Assembly: GCF_900461555.1 (NCBI RefSeq)
Contig: NZ_UGOX01000001.1
Coordinates: forward strand, 281,001 to 345,000
Origin: Legionella quinlivanii
GTDB taxonomy: Bacteria; Pseudomonadota; Gammaproteobacteria; Legionellales; Legionellaceae
DNA: 64,000 bases
Reading direction: 5' to 3'
In this document: in pieces, positions 18,183-27,699 of the stretch
How positions within the stretch are numbered: the stretch's first letter is position 1
How the letters are laid out: each line of letters begins with the position of its first letter
Position numbers and translations under genes: made by a program
Notes under the pieces: model-generated
Databases searched by the model: none
Seen by the model: the letters and a program-made list of their open reading frames with translations, nothing else
Told to the model about the DNA's origin: nothing

Positions 18183-18333
18183 AGAAAACTCCATGTCTGT
18201 ATTTAAGTATAATCATCGTCAGTTTGATATAAAAGAGCCGCGGTGTAAATGATTCACAGTCTGTTTAGTGTGCGATCCATAAAACAAGGCATTTTCTTGA
18301 GCGGTTTGCCAGGATATGCTGACTTCGAAAAGA

Positions 18334-19728
18334 TTAGGCCATCACCAGCGTACTGATTCGCTCCGTTTCCAATTGATCCAGTGTTTTAAAGGTATCAAGC
18401 ATGGCCTTGTTGTAACGTTGATGAGAGCAGGCATTGATAAAATGCTCTTTCTGGCGTGCAACGGTTACTCCAAGCGCATTGGTTTCTGCCCAGCGCAGCA
18501 CAAAGTGCAGGGATTGGGGAATTAAATTATCTTGCTGATAGAAAGGTGTCACTTCAATGTGTACATAAGGAACTTTTGGTTCTTGTTGCTTAAGCTTTTC
18601 TGCGGTGTCGTTTTCGATAGCTTCCAGTATATTGAGATTGGCAGCTCTTGTTGCAGCGACAACCGATTGCTGATCATGGCCGCCTCCCAGGAATAAGGCA
18701 ATTAAATGCGTCCAGTGAAACATATGACCTGTGGACTCGGCGTCGATTTCAACGCCATGTGCTTCAAACACGTCCTTGCAGGCAGCTCGGAAGATTGAAA
18801 ACTGACTGCATGGACGCTTTTTATTCTGATTCTCTTCAATCTGATGAAGCGTTGCCGTGAATGTTACCTTGCCAGCCCGTTCCCAGATTCGCTTGAATCG
18901 TGCTTTTAAGGTGGCCACAGACTGCCCGGGTACTCTGAGTGCGCCGTTGAAATGCGGATTATTATCAGGAGTCGAATGGGTCCATAACTCGGAAGTTTCT
19001 GTTCTATAGGCAAGACGCGCTTCCCGGCCGCCCGGCGTTCTTCCTACTTTTATATAAGTTCCGGAGCTCTCTCTCGGGCTTTGCGGCTGAATTTCTGCTA
19101 TGCGAACGCCTTTGTCTTTTAGCGGCGACTGGCAAAATGTATTAGAATCGGTTTTCGCCAGAATGAGCCGATTAGTCGAATAATCGATTTCCTCTTCGGC
19201 CTGTCGTTTTCTTTTTTGCGGGGGTTGAGAATGAAAAAAGGGAGTACAACTTCGTCGCGGTTTTTTTTCTGCCAAAGCGGCAATCAGATTATCATGATTA
19301 AGATTTTGAAGGCGAGCTAAATGCAGCTGTAAAAAAGGCCTTGATAATCGCTTTTTTTCCTGTGTGTCAAAGCGCTTGTATAATTCAAACCAGACATAGG
19401 GCGTCAGGTTTAAACCGTTGTCGGCAGGCAGCAGGGACGAGGCCTGAATCGCAAATAAAGTCAGTTTTTCCTGATTAAAATTCTCCTGCAAATAATTAAA
19501 ATGATACCATTTGGTGTCGCTGCTGCAGTCGGTTTTTGAGATATATTGGCCAATGCAGTCTTCAGGGAGATTGAGCTGATCTGCAAGCCCTTTTGTCAAG
19601 CGTTTAGCGGAGTTTTCTGAATCGGCAGTCGAATGTAGGCGGCATGCTTCTTTCCAATCCTGAGAAGACAGTTTTTTGGACTCTGTGTCTTTCAGGTACA
19701 AAAGAAAGGATTCAATGTGCTTTATCAT
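18334..19728 (-). CDS. NLS-bearing protein with nuclease-like C-terminal domain, putative effector
   Basis: A 464-residue protein of two parts. The N-terminal 150 residues are helical and unrecognised. A basic stretch PQKRKRQ (170-176), followed by acidic residues, looks like a classical monopartite nuclear localisation signal. The C-terminal region (about 235-420) resembles bacterial DNA/RNA non-specific endonucleases of the beta-beta-alpha-metal type: THLIALFLGGGHD with His341, a downstream ATRAANLNILEAIE with conserved-looking asparagines, then VPYVHIEVTPFY and NLIPQSLHFVLRW. There is no signal peptide. No good ribosome binding site precedes the ATG, so the start is uncertain. A nucleus-targeted nuclease effector is a reasonable inference; activity is unproven and the match is by eye. 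Confidence 0.6.
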   Translation of the reverse strand: MIKHIESFLLYLKDTESKKLSSQDWKEACRLHSTADSENSAKRLTKGLADQLNLPEDCIGQYISKTDCSSDTKWYHFNYLQENFNQEKLTLFAIQASSLLPADNGLNLTPYVWFELYKRFDTQEKKRLSRPFLQLHLARLQNLNHDNLIAALAEKKPRRSCTPFFHSQPPQKRKRQAEEEIDYSTNRLILAKTDSNTFCQSPLKDKGVRIAEIQPQSPRESSGTYIKVGRTPGGREARLAYRTETSELWTHSTPDNNPHFNGALRVPGQSVATLKARFKRIWERAGKVTFTATLHQIEENQNKKRPCSQFSIFRAACKDVFEAHGVEIDAESTGHMFHWTHLIALFLGGGHDQQSVVAATRAANLNILEAIENDTAEKLKQQEPKVPYVHIEVTPFYQQDNLIPQSLHFVLRWAETNALGVTVARQKEHFINACSHQRYNKAMLDTFKTLDQLETERISTLVMA

Positions 19729-19937
19729 TGGACTGTTTGGCTATAGATAATACAGATAGGGATTTATTCTATCATGCTTTTAATGACTCTGCCAGATGGT
19801 GGAGCTTAAAACAGAGATCAATTTGTTCAGGGATAAATGGCAATCATTGAGTCAGTAAGTCGGTTTTGTACGGAATTATTGCTTTTTCTTGCACTGTGGT
19901 AGCGCATTGGTGATAATTTCCCTTTTTTCGGAGATCT

Positions 19938-20597
19938 TTGTTGAACGTTTACACAAAAGAGCCAGATACATCTCCCACGGCTTCGGTAATCTGGATGCAT
20001 GGTTTGGGAGCGGATGCCTCTGATATGGCGGGGCTGGCATCTCAATATCCAATAAGCGCCTTACCAGTTCGTCATGTATTTATGAATGCGCCTGTCAGGC
20101 CAGTGACGATAAATGGCGGCATGCACATGCCGGCCTGGTATGACATCGTCGGCTTTGAGTTAACCGATCGAGAAGACGGCGAGGGAATTAAGGAATCCGA
20201 AAAGCAAATTAATGCGGTTATCCAGTCGCAGCTTGAAACGGGAATGACAGAAAAGCAGATTATATTAGCTGGCTTTTCCCAAGGGGCCGCGATGGCTTTG
20301 CATACCGCCTTGAACCGCCCCCAGGCAATTGGCGGTGTCGTGTCGCTTTCCGGCTATTTGCCTCTTGCCAGTGAATGCCAGTTCCATTTACCCCGCGAAA
20401 CGCCTTTTTTTATGGGATATGGACGTTTTGATAATGTCGTTTTACCCGAGTGGACTAACTACTCTTGCAGGTTTTTAGAATCCAGGGGTTATCATGATCT
20501 GACCATAAAAGACTATCCGATGGAACACTCTATCTGTCAAAGCGAGATTAATGACTTAGATAGCTGGTTAAAAAGATTGCTAGGAGAAAAGGCATGA
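19938..20597 (+). CDS. alpha/beta-hydrolase carboxylesterase (phospholipase/carboxylesterase family)
   Basis: Cytoplasmic serine hydrolase of the phospholipase/carboxylesterase (acyl-protein thioesterase-like) family, about 219 residues. Visible landmarks are SVIWMHGLGADASDM (oxyanion region), the nucleophile elbow GFSQGAAMAL, and the late aspartate (GYGRFDNVV) and histidine (PMEHSIC) of the triad. Start is uncertain between tandem TTG codons at 19938 and 19941; the GGAG at 19930-19933 favours 19941. Its stop overlaps the ratA start (ATGA), implying co-transcription. Confidence 0.85.
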   Translation: MLNVYTKEPDTSPTASVIWMHGLGADASDMAGLASQYPISALPVRHVFMNAPVRPVTINGGMHMPAWYDIVGFELTDREDGEGIKESEKQINAVIQSQLETGMTEKQIILAGFSQGAAMALHTALNRPQAIGGVVSLSGYLPLASECQFHLPRETPFFMGYGRFDNVVLPEWTNYSCRFLESRGYHDLTIKDYPMEHSICQSEINDLDSWLKRLLGEKA

Positions 20598-21022
20598 CGA
20601 TTGTACAAAAGTCACGCATTGTGAAATTTAGTTGCGAGCAAATGTATACACTGGTTAATGAAGTGGAACATTATGCCGAGTTTCTTCCATATTGCAGTCA
20701 AAGTATTATCCATCATCGAGATGCTGACGAGGTCCAGGCGACATTGGTCATCTCGGCTGCCGGAATGAACAAATCATTTACAACTCGTAACCGTTTGCAA
20801 GCAAATAAAATGATTGAAATTCGCTTGGTAGACGGGCCATTCAGCCATTTAGAAGGTTTCTGGCGTTTTGATGAGGTTTCTGACGGTTGCAAAATCTCTT
20901 TCGACCTCGAGTTTGAGTTTGCCGGCAGAATGTTTTCGATGTTGCTGGGCCCTATTTTTGAGCAGATTACCAATAAGATGGTAGATGCGTTTTGTGACCG
21001 GGCAGAGAATTTGTATGCTTGA
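20594..21022 (+). CDS. ratA: RatA/Coq10-type START-domain protein
   Basis: A 142-residue START-like protein of the COQ10/RatA group, recognisable by VEHYAEFLPYCSQS near the N-terminus and the C-terminal helix FEQITNKMVDAFCDRA. Relatives bind ubiquinone-like lipids or, in E. coli, interfere with ribosome subunit joining. ATG overlaps the esterase stop, and the gene overlaps rnfH by 8 bases; ratA-rnfH next to bamE is conserved in gammaproteobacteria. Confidence 0.88.
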   Translation: MTIVQKSRIVKFSCEQMYTLVNEVEHYAEFLPYCSQSIIHHRDADEVQATLVISAAGMNKSFTTRNRLQANKMIEIRLVDGPFSHLEGFWRFDEVSDGCKISFDLEFEFAGRMFSMLLGPIFEQITNKMVDAFCDRAENLYA

Positions 21023-21287
21023 CGTTGAGGTGGTGTTTATTCCGTTGGAACAAGAGATATTTCAGGTTAGATGTTCGCTGGCTGACGGTGCCTCTGTGGG
21101 GGATGCCATTCGGCAATCTGGGGTATTGGACGTCTACCCTGAGGTTTTGGAATTAGATTATGGGATTTTCTCAAGAAAAGTATCTGCTGATACGCGATTG
21201 AAAAGCGGGGATCGGGTGGAGATCTATCGCAAATTAACCAATGACCCCAAAGAAAAAAGGCGTATTCGAGCCAAAGCTGTAAAATGA
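21015..21287 (+). CDS. rnfH: RnfH family ubiquitin-fold protein
   Basis: Small beta-grasp protein (90 residues) of the RnfH/UPF0125 family, with the end motif SGDRVEIYRKLTNDPKEKRR typical of the family. Its role is not well established. The ATG at 21015 (MLDVEVVFI) is preferred over an in-frame codon at 20985, because it matches the family start and gives a short overlap with ratA. Confidence 0.88.
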   Translation: MLDVEVVFIPLEQEIFQVRCSLADGASVGDAIRQSGVLDVYPEVLELDYGIFSRKVSADTRLKSGDRVEIYRKLTNDPKEKRRIRAKAVK

Positions 21288-21303
21288 AATGGCTGTGTAT
21301 GCT

Positions 21304-21334
21304 GGTTAAACCCGGCTTGCAGCCAGGCTTAACC
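21304..21334. terminator. hairpin between convergent rnfH and bamE
   Basis: GGTTAAACCCGGCT and AGCCAGGCTTAACC form a 14-base stem with two mismatches and a three-base loop, centred between two convergent genes. No long T run follows on either side, so it would be a weak or bidirectional terminator. Confidence 0.55.
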
Positions 21335-21342
21335 GTTAAAGC

Positions 21343-21657
21343 CTAGGGAAAATGTTCAATACGAGTCAGCACGCCATTACTGAAATATAAGGAAACGTTT
21401 TTTACCTTAAGTGGCGAGCTGCCTTTGCGCCAGGTATAGGCGTAATCCCAACGGTTATTATTAAAGGTGGGACTCAAAAGACTGCTTCCCAATAAAATAG
21501 CGACATCTTGTTTGCTCATGCCTGTCTTAAGCCGAGATACAGTGGATTGCGGTAAAAGATTACCCTGCTGAACGATTCGTCTTGAAAAATCATAAGAGGC
21601 GCACGATGCAATGCCGAATGAAATTGTAAGAGCAAGTAATAAACGTAACAATCGCAT
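21343..21657 (-). CDS. bamE: outer membrane assembly lipoprotein BamE (SmpA/OmlA)
   Basis: Lipoprotein subunit of the beta-barrel assembly machine, 104 residues from the ATG at 21657. A short hydrophobic signal ends in the lipobox IASC. The mature part has LKTGMSKQDVAILLGSSLL and WDYAYTWRKGSS, which match the BamE fold. An in-frame ATG at 21687 would add ten residues before the signal. It is divergent from fur, with a shared upstream region of under 90 bases. Confidence 0.88.
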   Translation of the reverse strand: MRLLRLLLALTISFGIASCASYDFSRRIVQQGNLLPQSTVSRLKTGMSKQDVAILLGSSLLSPTFNNNRWDYAYTWRKGSSPLKVKNVSLYFSNGVLTRIEHFP

Positions 21658-21744
21658 AATTTTGCCTGTCCTGAAAAATTTCGCCATAATAGCATGTCAT
21701 TCATAGAAAGACACTCCAATCGATTAGCTTTTTAAGGAGCCTGT

Positions 21745-22161
21745 GTGGAAGAGAGCCAACAGTTAAAAGACGCTGGATTAAAAATTACCATGCCCAGACT
21801 CAAGGTGTTGCAAATCCTTGAACAGTCTAAAGAACACCATCTTAGCGCCGAGAATGTCTACAAGGCATTATTAGACATGGGCGAGGATGTAGGCCTGGCC
21901 ACGGTATACCGTGTTTTAACCCAGTTTGAAGCTGCTGGTCTGGTTGCCCGACACAATTTTGAAGGAGGGTATTCAGTTTTTGAATTAACTCAGGGTGATC
22001 ATCATGATCATCTGGTCTGTGTTAAATGCGGGCGGGTGGATGAATTTGTCGACGAGGTGATTGAAGAACGTCAGCGGCTGATTGCTGAACGTGCCAATTT
22101 TAAAATGACTGACCATGCGCTGAATATCTATGGTCTTTGCCCTAATTGCCAGATTAAATGA
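21745..22161 (+). CDS. fur: ferric uptake regulator Fur
   Basis: Iron-responsive repressor, 138 residues. It has the winged-helix region (LSAENVYKALLDMGEDVGLATVYRVL), the metal-binding HHDHLVCVKCGRVDEF, and a second C-x2-C at the C-terminus (GLCPNC). The start is the GTG at 21745, with AAGGAG five bases upstream. It is divergently arranged with bamE. Confidence 0.95.
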   Translation: MEESQQLKDAGLKITMPRLKVLQILEQSKEHHLSAENVYKALLDMGEDVGLATVYRVLTQFEAAGLVARHNFEGGYSVFELTQGDHHDHLVCVKCGRVDEFVDEVIEERQRLIAERANFKMTDHALNIYGLCPNCQIK

Positions 22162-22266
22162 TTAGACTCTTTACAAGAAGGTGATGAATAAAGATAAGTT
22201 CTCTTGATTACCGGTAAACTGCATTATACTTAGGCAAAAGATAAGTTTTTCAAGGATGTTGCAAAA

Positions 22267-23784
22267 ATGAATGAGGAATTACGCAAAGCATATGCCGCCG
22301 CTGAGTATCCGGTAATGGATATTGGTGGAATTCTGCTTGATAACAAGCTATTGCCTGACTCTCCGGTGAATCTGGTACTGAAATCTTTCAACCGGCATGG
22401 ACTAATTGCAGGCGCCACCGGAAGTGGTAAAACCAAAACCATGCAGGTGCTTTGCGAGCAATTGTCACTCGCCGGCGTTCCCAGTCTGGTCATGGATATC
22501 AAGGGTGATGTTTCTGGATTAGCGGTTCCGGGGGTGGAAAATGATTTTTTACGAAGGCGCTGCCAGGACTTGAATTTATCGTTTATCCCACGCGGTTTTC
22601 CGGTAGAGTTTCTAACTTTGAATGAGGAACAGCAAGGTGTTCCTATCAAGGCGACAGTCGCTGATTTTGGCCCCATTCTGTTTTCACGAATGCTGGACAT
22701 TAATGAAACGCAATCCGGTGTGGTAACCGTTATCTTCCAATATGCAAAAGAAGAGAAACTGCCCTTAATCGATTTAAGTGACTTCAAAGCCTTGCTACAG
22801 TATGTGCAGACAGATGCCGGTAAGACAGAGATAGAATCCCGTTTTGGGGGAATCGCATCTTCGTCCATAGGTATTATTACCCGTAAAATTATCGAACTCG
22901 AAACACAGGGCGGTAACAGTTTTTTTGCAGAACCCGCGTTTAACGTGATGGATTTGATGCGCACAACGAATCAGGGATTAGGCATCATCTCCATTCTTAG
23001 ACTAATGGATATGCAGGATAAACCCAAGTTATTCTCAACTTTTATGCTGAAGCTTTTATCGGATGTGTATCGTGTGATGCCCGAGTTGGGGGATCCGGAT
23101 AAGCCGAAACTGGTGTTATTTATAGATGAAGCGCATCTGATCTTCAAAAATGCCAGTAAGGCCCTGCTTAATTTGCTGGAAACCATCGTCAAACTGATCC
23201 GTTCAAAAGGGATTGGTCTGATATTCAGTACGCAAACGCCCAAAGACATTCCTGACAGTATTCTCAGCCAGTTAGGTTTGAAAATACAACATGCCTTGCG
23301 CGCCTTTACGGCTAAAGATCGTCAGGCCATGAAGCTGGTGGCTCAGAACTTTCCACCGACGGGCTATTATAATACGGAGCAACTATTAACCTCTTTAGGG
23401 ATAGGAGAAGCTCTACTAAGTGCTTTGGATGGAAAAGGCCAGCCGACGCCGTTAATTCAGTGCATGATTAGAGCGCCCGAATCGCGTATGGGCGCTTTAA
23501 CTGAGCAAGAGCTAAGCTCAGTGGTTCACCAATCCTCACTGGTATCGCAATACCGGCGAAAGGTCAATACACGTTCAGCAGCCGAAATTCTTGCAGAGCG
23601 CAAAAAGAATACTATCGATGTGACCCTTGAGGAAAGTAAGAAACGAAAACCGAAGGAGCAGGCAGACCCTTCAATGATTGATCAATTGAGCAAGAACACC
23701 TTGTTTCGGCAATTGGTACGTCAGTTCTTTCGTCAGCTTACGGATCAACTGCTCAAAATTCTGGGCGTGAAAAAAAGCCGGTAA
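22267..23784 (+). CDS. HerA-like P-loop ATPase (DUF853/YjgR family)
   Basis: A 505-residue ATPase of the HerA/FtsK superclass, DUF853 branch. The Walker A motif GATGSGKTK lies near residue 54, Walker B is LVLFIDEAHLIF near residue 286, and the sensor-like IFSTQTPKDIPDSILSQLG follows. The C-terminal 80 residues are basic and look disordered. Cellular role unknown; relatives are proposed DNA- or protein-translocating ATPases. Confidence 0.88.
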   Translation: MNEELRKAYAAAEYPVMDIGGILLDNKLLPDSPVNLVLKSFNRHGLIAGATGSGKTKTMQVLCEQLSLAGVPSLVMDIKGDVSGLAVPGVENDFLRRRCQDLNLSFIPRGFPVEFLTLNEEQQGVPIKATVADFGPILFSRMLDINETQSGVVTVIFQYAKEEKLPLIDLSDFKALLQYVQTDAGKTEIESRFGGIASSSIGIITRKIIELETQGGNSFFAEPAFNVMDLMRTTNQGLGIISILRLMDMQDKPKLFSTFMLKLLSDVYRVMPELGDPDKPKLVLFIDEAHLIFKNASKALLNLLETIVKLIRSKGIGLIFSTQTPKDIPDSILSQLGLKIQHALRAFTAKDRQAMKLVAQNFPPTGYYNTEQLLTSLGIGEALLSALDGKGQPTPLIQCMIRAPESRMGALTEQELSSVVHQSSLVSQYRRKVNTRSAAEILAERKKNTIDVTLEESKKRKPKEQADPSMIDQLSKNTLFRQLVRQFFRQLTDQLLKILGVKKSR

Positions 23785-23874
23785 ATTGGATGAAATTTAT
23801 ATTGTCTATACTTAAGAGGAGTAATTGGTAATCAGCAAAAGCCTTTCGGGGTAAAAAAACGGAGTGACAAGGAA

Positions 23875-26800
23875 GTGCTCTTTTTAAATAATATGCAGAA
23901 ATTGCGCAATATCATTACTATAAAAATACTGGCTTCACTGTCTTTGTTAATCAGTCTTTCTGGTATGCTGATGTGGATAGTGGCTGCCTCGAAAATTCAT
24001 ATCTTTACAGGAAGTCACTATCCAATGCAGTTTAACACTGCATTGTGCATCGCCTTAAGCAGCATTTCTGTATTGGCCTTGCCCTCCAGGAAAACACTCG
24101 CCTTAATTTTAAGCCAGTTTGCCAATCTACTGGTAATTTTGACCTTTGCCCAATATCTCACCGACATGAATTTTCTTGTAGATGATCTGTTTGGTTATGT
24201 GGACTTAAACGTGACCTATCCGGGACGAATGGCTCCAAATACGGCCTTGTGTTTAATTTTATTAAATACTGCTCTTCTAATGCACCTTAAATGTCATTCG
24301 CGAATTATACGTTTCACCCAACTCGCCCTGGTTTGTGTGGTATTTGGCCTGACTTTCCTGTCTACTATCTCTAATTTTCTTGAGATTAAAACCGTTTATC
24401 TGTGGTCGGGTTTGACCGCTATGTCGATTCAAACGGCTCTGGGCATTATATGTTTAAGCAGTTCACTTATTGTTTTGTTTCTTCTGCGTTTTCGGCGTTT
24501 TTATGTGGGTTTAATCGAAACTATTGCGATAGTAGTTACTGGAACGCTCGCTTTTATCCTGTTCTGGCAGTTTTTATATATGGATTTTGAATATAATGTC
24601 CGGAAAAAAATTCAAAATGAAGCGATGGTTGTCAGTAATGAAATCAAGGCAATTCTTGGCTCCCAGGCTGAAGCCGCGAGGCGCTTTTTTTATCGGGTCA
24701 GTGATTCGCCAATAGACGATGAGCGGCTAAAAAAAGATGCTGTTCACTATCTGGAAGATATGCCAAGTCTGGTATATATTCAATGGCAGGCAAACCAGGG
24801 TTTAATGTCCAATAGCAGTCAATTGGTGATGAATCAGGATGAGATGTCGCGGCTCTGTGATAATGCTCTTTCCCCAAACTCCGGAATACGAACAGTAATT
24901 TCTCTGAAGCCGCCCAATAATCATTATTACCTCTGTTTGCTGAGTGCTAATGACTCAAACAGGCTTATGCTTTTCGATTTGACAAAATTTCTATCCGATA
25001 CTATTAACAGTCTTCTGCCGCGAGGCTTTAATCTCAGGATTTCTGATAACAAGCATGTACTTTTTGAACGCTTGTCTAATGAGACAAGCAACAGCGGCAA
25101 TTTGCGGTTTGCCCACAAACTGGAGGTGTATTCTCTGGCGGGTGAACTGCGGTTTTTCATCTGGCCAAGTAACAATTATTTACGCAGCAATAGCCCTGTT
25201 CTGCCCGATTTCTTTTTATTTTTTGGCCTCATAATAACCGGCCTTTTGGCATTCATTAATTATTTAAAACACAGTGTCAATATGAAAAATGAAAAGCTGC
25301 GCAGTACGATGCAAAACAGAAGCCAGCAATTATCTGAAATGAAAGCCAAGTATGAACGCATTTATGAATACTCCCCAGATATGCTTTTATTCATTGATAC
25401 GGGCAATCTAATTACGGAGTGTAATGAAACTTTTGTGGATTCAATGGGCTATTTTAGAAAAAATGGTATTATAGGACGTAGTTTATTTGATGTATTGCAT
25501 TTAAAAGATAAAAAAATTAAAAGGGATATAGCTAAAATACTGGCTGACAGAGGAGCAATAAAAAACCTGGAACTGTCGTTGACCAATCTCAATGGAGAAG
25601 AATCGCTGGTAATGTTAAAAGCCAGCCCTTTTCTGAATGAAGAAAAAGAGTTCCTGGGATATTCTTTTAGCTTACGTGATATTTCGGATATCAATGCCTT
25701 AAAACAGGAATTAATGGCTCGTGAATACAGTGTCAACCTATTCCGCGAGAATATTGCTCTTTACGATCACATTCTTGACGAAACGACTGATGGCTGGTGG
25801 GATATTAACCTGGAGACGAAAGAATGCCGCTTGTCTAAAAAATTGCTGCGTTCTTTAGGTTTAAATGAAAGTTATTCTCGTTCACATGTGAATTTTTTTA
25901 GAGAGCATGTGATTCCTGAAGATTTTGCTATTGTTGAAAACAATTTAAAACAACATTTGCTTTCCAAAGGCCGTTTTCCTTTCAAGCAGGAAGTACGTTA
26001 CAGACATCAGAATGGAAAGCTGGTATGGATCTTCTGCCGTGGTCAGGGCATTCTCGATCCGGATGGTAAAATTCGACGGGTTGTGGGTACGCACGTCGAT
26101 ATTAGTGCCCTTAAGTTAACTCAAGCCAAATTATCAAAAAAAATTAAGGAAATGGACTTGATTGATCAATCAACCCATTTGGTTTTAATGTCTGATGATA
26201 TCGATTCGGCGCTGAGGAACTGCTTATCGCTAATTGGCCTTACAACACCCTTTTCCAAAGGTGTTCTTTATCGCTATAACCCCGCCGCCAATGTCATGGC
26301 GGCTACGGCTATCTGGGCCAGAAAAGAGATTGAGCCTGAATTGTTAGGGGAGGGGGAATTCCCTCCTTTTTCGCTGGCCTATGGTGAAGGGCTGGCGGGG
26401 AGAGCATGGCAGGAAGGAAAGTCACAATTATCTGGCGTTGACATTGAAAAATTCAAAGCAGTTCTGGTTAATAAGTGGAATAAACTGACTTTAAATCAGG
26501 TGATTGCGGTGCCTCTTTTTTTAAGTGATAAGGTGGAATGTATTTTTGAGTTTTATCCAACAAAAAAATTAGTCATCAATGAGAGTGAGTTAGGTCTTTT
26601 CGATATTCTGGCTACACAATTAAGTCTGGCACTGGAAAGGAAAAAAGCGGATTACCTGCTAAAACATTTAGCCTTACATGACGAGCTCACTCAACTGCCC
26701 AACCGGAGAGCATGTCTTGAAATGCTCGAAATGAGCTTGAGCCGTGCGAAGCGGAGTAATAGCCGGTTTGCATTGATGTTTCTTGATCTGGATGGTTTTA

Positions 26801-27162
26801 AACAGGTCAATGACAGCTTTGGGCATCATATTGGAGATTTACTGCTGATTGAAGTAAGTCAGCTGTTTAGAAAAGCGATTCGTAAGCAAGATTATCTGGC
26901 ACGTCTTGCCGGCGATGAGTTTATTATTATTGTAAATGATTTAGTTGATCAGGAAATGTTGGCGGTACTGGCTAATCGGTTGATTCAATCTCTTTCACGT
27001 CCTCTGGTACTGGAAAATAATATTGTGAAAGTATCGGTCAGTATAGGCTGTGTTACGTATCCAGAAGCCGGTCAGAACATCGAGGACATTTTACGCGGCG
27101 CGGATTATGCTATGTATAAAGTCAAGCAGGGTGGTAAAAATAGTTTCTCGGGATTGTCCTGA
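23875..27162 (+). CDS. membrane sensor diguanylate cyclase (PAS-PAS-GAF-GGDEF)
   Basis: Predicted c-di-GMP synthase of about 1095 residues. The N-terminal 240 residues hold several membrane segments, followed by a probably periplasmic region and another membrane segment near 440-460. Then come two PAS domains (about 490-600 and 625-745), a GAF domain (about 755-915) and a GGDEF domain (about 925-1090). The catalytic signature is AGDEF near residue 1012, an allowed variant. The inhibitory I-site RKQD lies five residues before it, so feedback inhibition is likely intact. No EAL domain. The GTG at 23875 is one start; an ATG at 23893 is also possible. Confidence 0.87.
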   Translation: MLFLNNMQKLRNIITIKILASLSLLISLSGMLMWIVAASKIHIFTGSHYPMQFNTALCIALSSISVLALPSRKTLALILSQFANLLVILTFAQYLTDMNFLVDDLFGYVDLNVTYPGRMAPNTALCLILLNTALLMHLKCHSRIIRFTQLALVCVVFGLTFLSTISNFLEIKTVYLWSGLTAMSIQTALGIICLSSSLIVLFLLRFRRFYVGLIETIAIVVTGTLAFILFWQFLYMDFEYNVRKKIQNEAMVVSNEIKAILGSQAEAARRFFYRVSDSPIDDERLKKDAVHYLEDMPSLVYIQWQANQGLMSNSSQLVMNQDEMSRLCDNALSPNSGIRTVISLKPPNNHYYLCLLSANDSNRLMLFDLTKFLSDTINSLLPRGFNLRISDNKHVLFERLSNETSNSGNLRFAHKLEVYSLAGELRFFIWPSNNYLRSNSPVLPDFFLFFGLIITGLLAFINYLKHSVNMKNEKLRSTMQNRSQQLSEMKAKYERIYEYSPDMLLFIDTGNLITECNETFVDSMGYFRKNGIIGRSLFDVLHLKDKKIKRDIAKILADRGAIKNLELSLTNLNGEESLVMLKASPFLNEEKEFLGYSFSLRDISDINALKQELMAREYSVNLFRENIALYDHILDETTDGWWDINLETKECRLSKKLLRSLGLNESYSRSHVNFFREHVIPEDFAIVENNLKQHLLSKGRFPFKQEVRYRHQNGKLVWIFCRGQGILDPDGKIRRVVGTHVDISALKLTQAKLSKKIKEMDLIDQSTHLVLMSDDIDSALRNCLSLIGLTTPFSKGVLYRYNPAANVMAATAIWARKEIEPELLGEGEFPPFSLAYGEGLAGRAWQEGKSQLSGVDIEKFKAVLVNKWNKLTLNQVIAVPLFLSDKVECIFEFYPTKKLVINESELGLFDILATQLSLALERKKADYLLKHLALHDELTQLPNRRACLEMLEMSLSRAKRSNSRFALMFLDLDGFKQVNDSFGHHIGDLLLIEVSQLFRKAIRKQDYLARLAGDEFIIIVNDLVDQEMLAVLANRLIQSLSRPLVLENNIVKVSVSIGCVTYPEAGQNIEDILRGADYAMYKVKQGGKNSFSGLS

Positions 27163-27165
27163 GAT

Positions 27166-27213
27166 TTTTAAAGCCCCCTCTCTCTAACTCTCTCCCCCAG
27201 AGGGGAGAGAGGA
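27166..27213. repeat. dispersed CT-rich hairpin repeat, copy 1
   Basis: TTTTAAAGCCCC followed by CTCTCTCTAACTCTCTCCCC and GGGGAGAGAGG; the CCTCTCTC/GAGAGAGG arms can form a hairpin. The same block recurs at 33638. It lies just after the cyclase stop and may also serve as a terminator. Confidence 0.75.
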
Positions 27214-27228
27214 TCTTCTCGGAATTGC

Positions 27229-27699
27229 TTATTTAACGCGAACCGATAGCTCAAGAATAAACTCCGCAATCTTTTCCGGTTTGTCCGGATAATTGACAAA
27301 GGCGTCGATTGCTACTTTTTTATTCACGCGCTCGCCGCTTTCTTTAGATTCAAATAGCGCCGCTCTGACTTCTTTGCCGCTATCACAAACAAAAAAAACA
27401 TCCGATTCCGGACGTCGAAGGAATTCGGCATGGAATGATTTGAAAACCAGGGAAAGGTTTAATTTTTCTTTATTGGCGTAATAAAAAGCGTGGAGTCCGC
27501 CGGCGACATCTGCGCCAACAGCCAGTGCGCCGAAATACATAGAGTTGAGGTGATTTCGGCTTCGTCGACGCAATGGGATTTTCATTACAATCTGATCATC
27601 ATTTAATACCAGAAGTTTGGGGCGTAAATGGCCAATCAGCGGCACCTGGAATGTTCCAAAATACCATAGGAAATATTTGAAGCGTTTAAATAAGGTCAT
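27229..27699 (-). CDS. DUF4442 hotdog thioesterase-like protein
   Basis: A 156-residue protein of the DUF4442/PaaI-like hotdog group. The region RNHLNSMYFGALAVGADVAGG is the family's active-site helix. It probably acts on acyl-CoA or another thioester, but the substrate is unknown. The start overlaps the BON-domain gene stop by four bases, so the two are co-transcribed. Confidence 0.75.
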   Translation of the reverse strand: MTLFKRFKYFLWYFGTFQVPLIGHLRPKLLVLNDDQIVMKIPLRRRSRNHLNSMYFGALAVGADVAGGLHAFYYANKEKLNLSLVFKSFHAEFLRRPESDVFFVCDSGKEVRAALFESKESGERVNKKVAIDAFVNYPDKPEKIAEFILELSVRVK

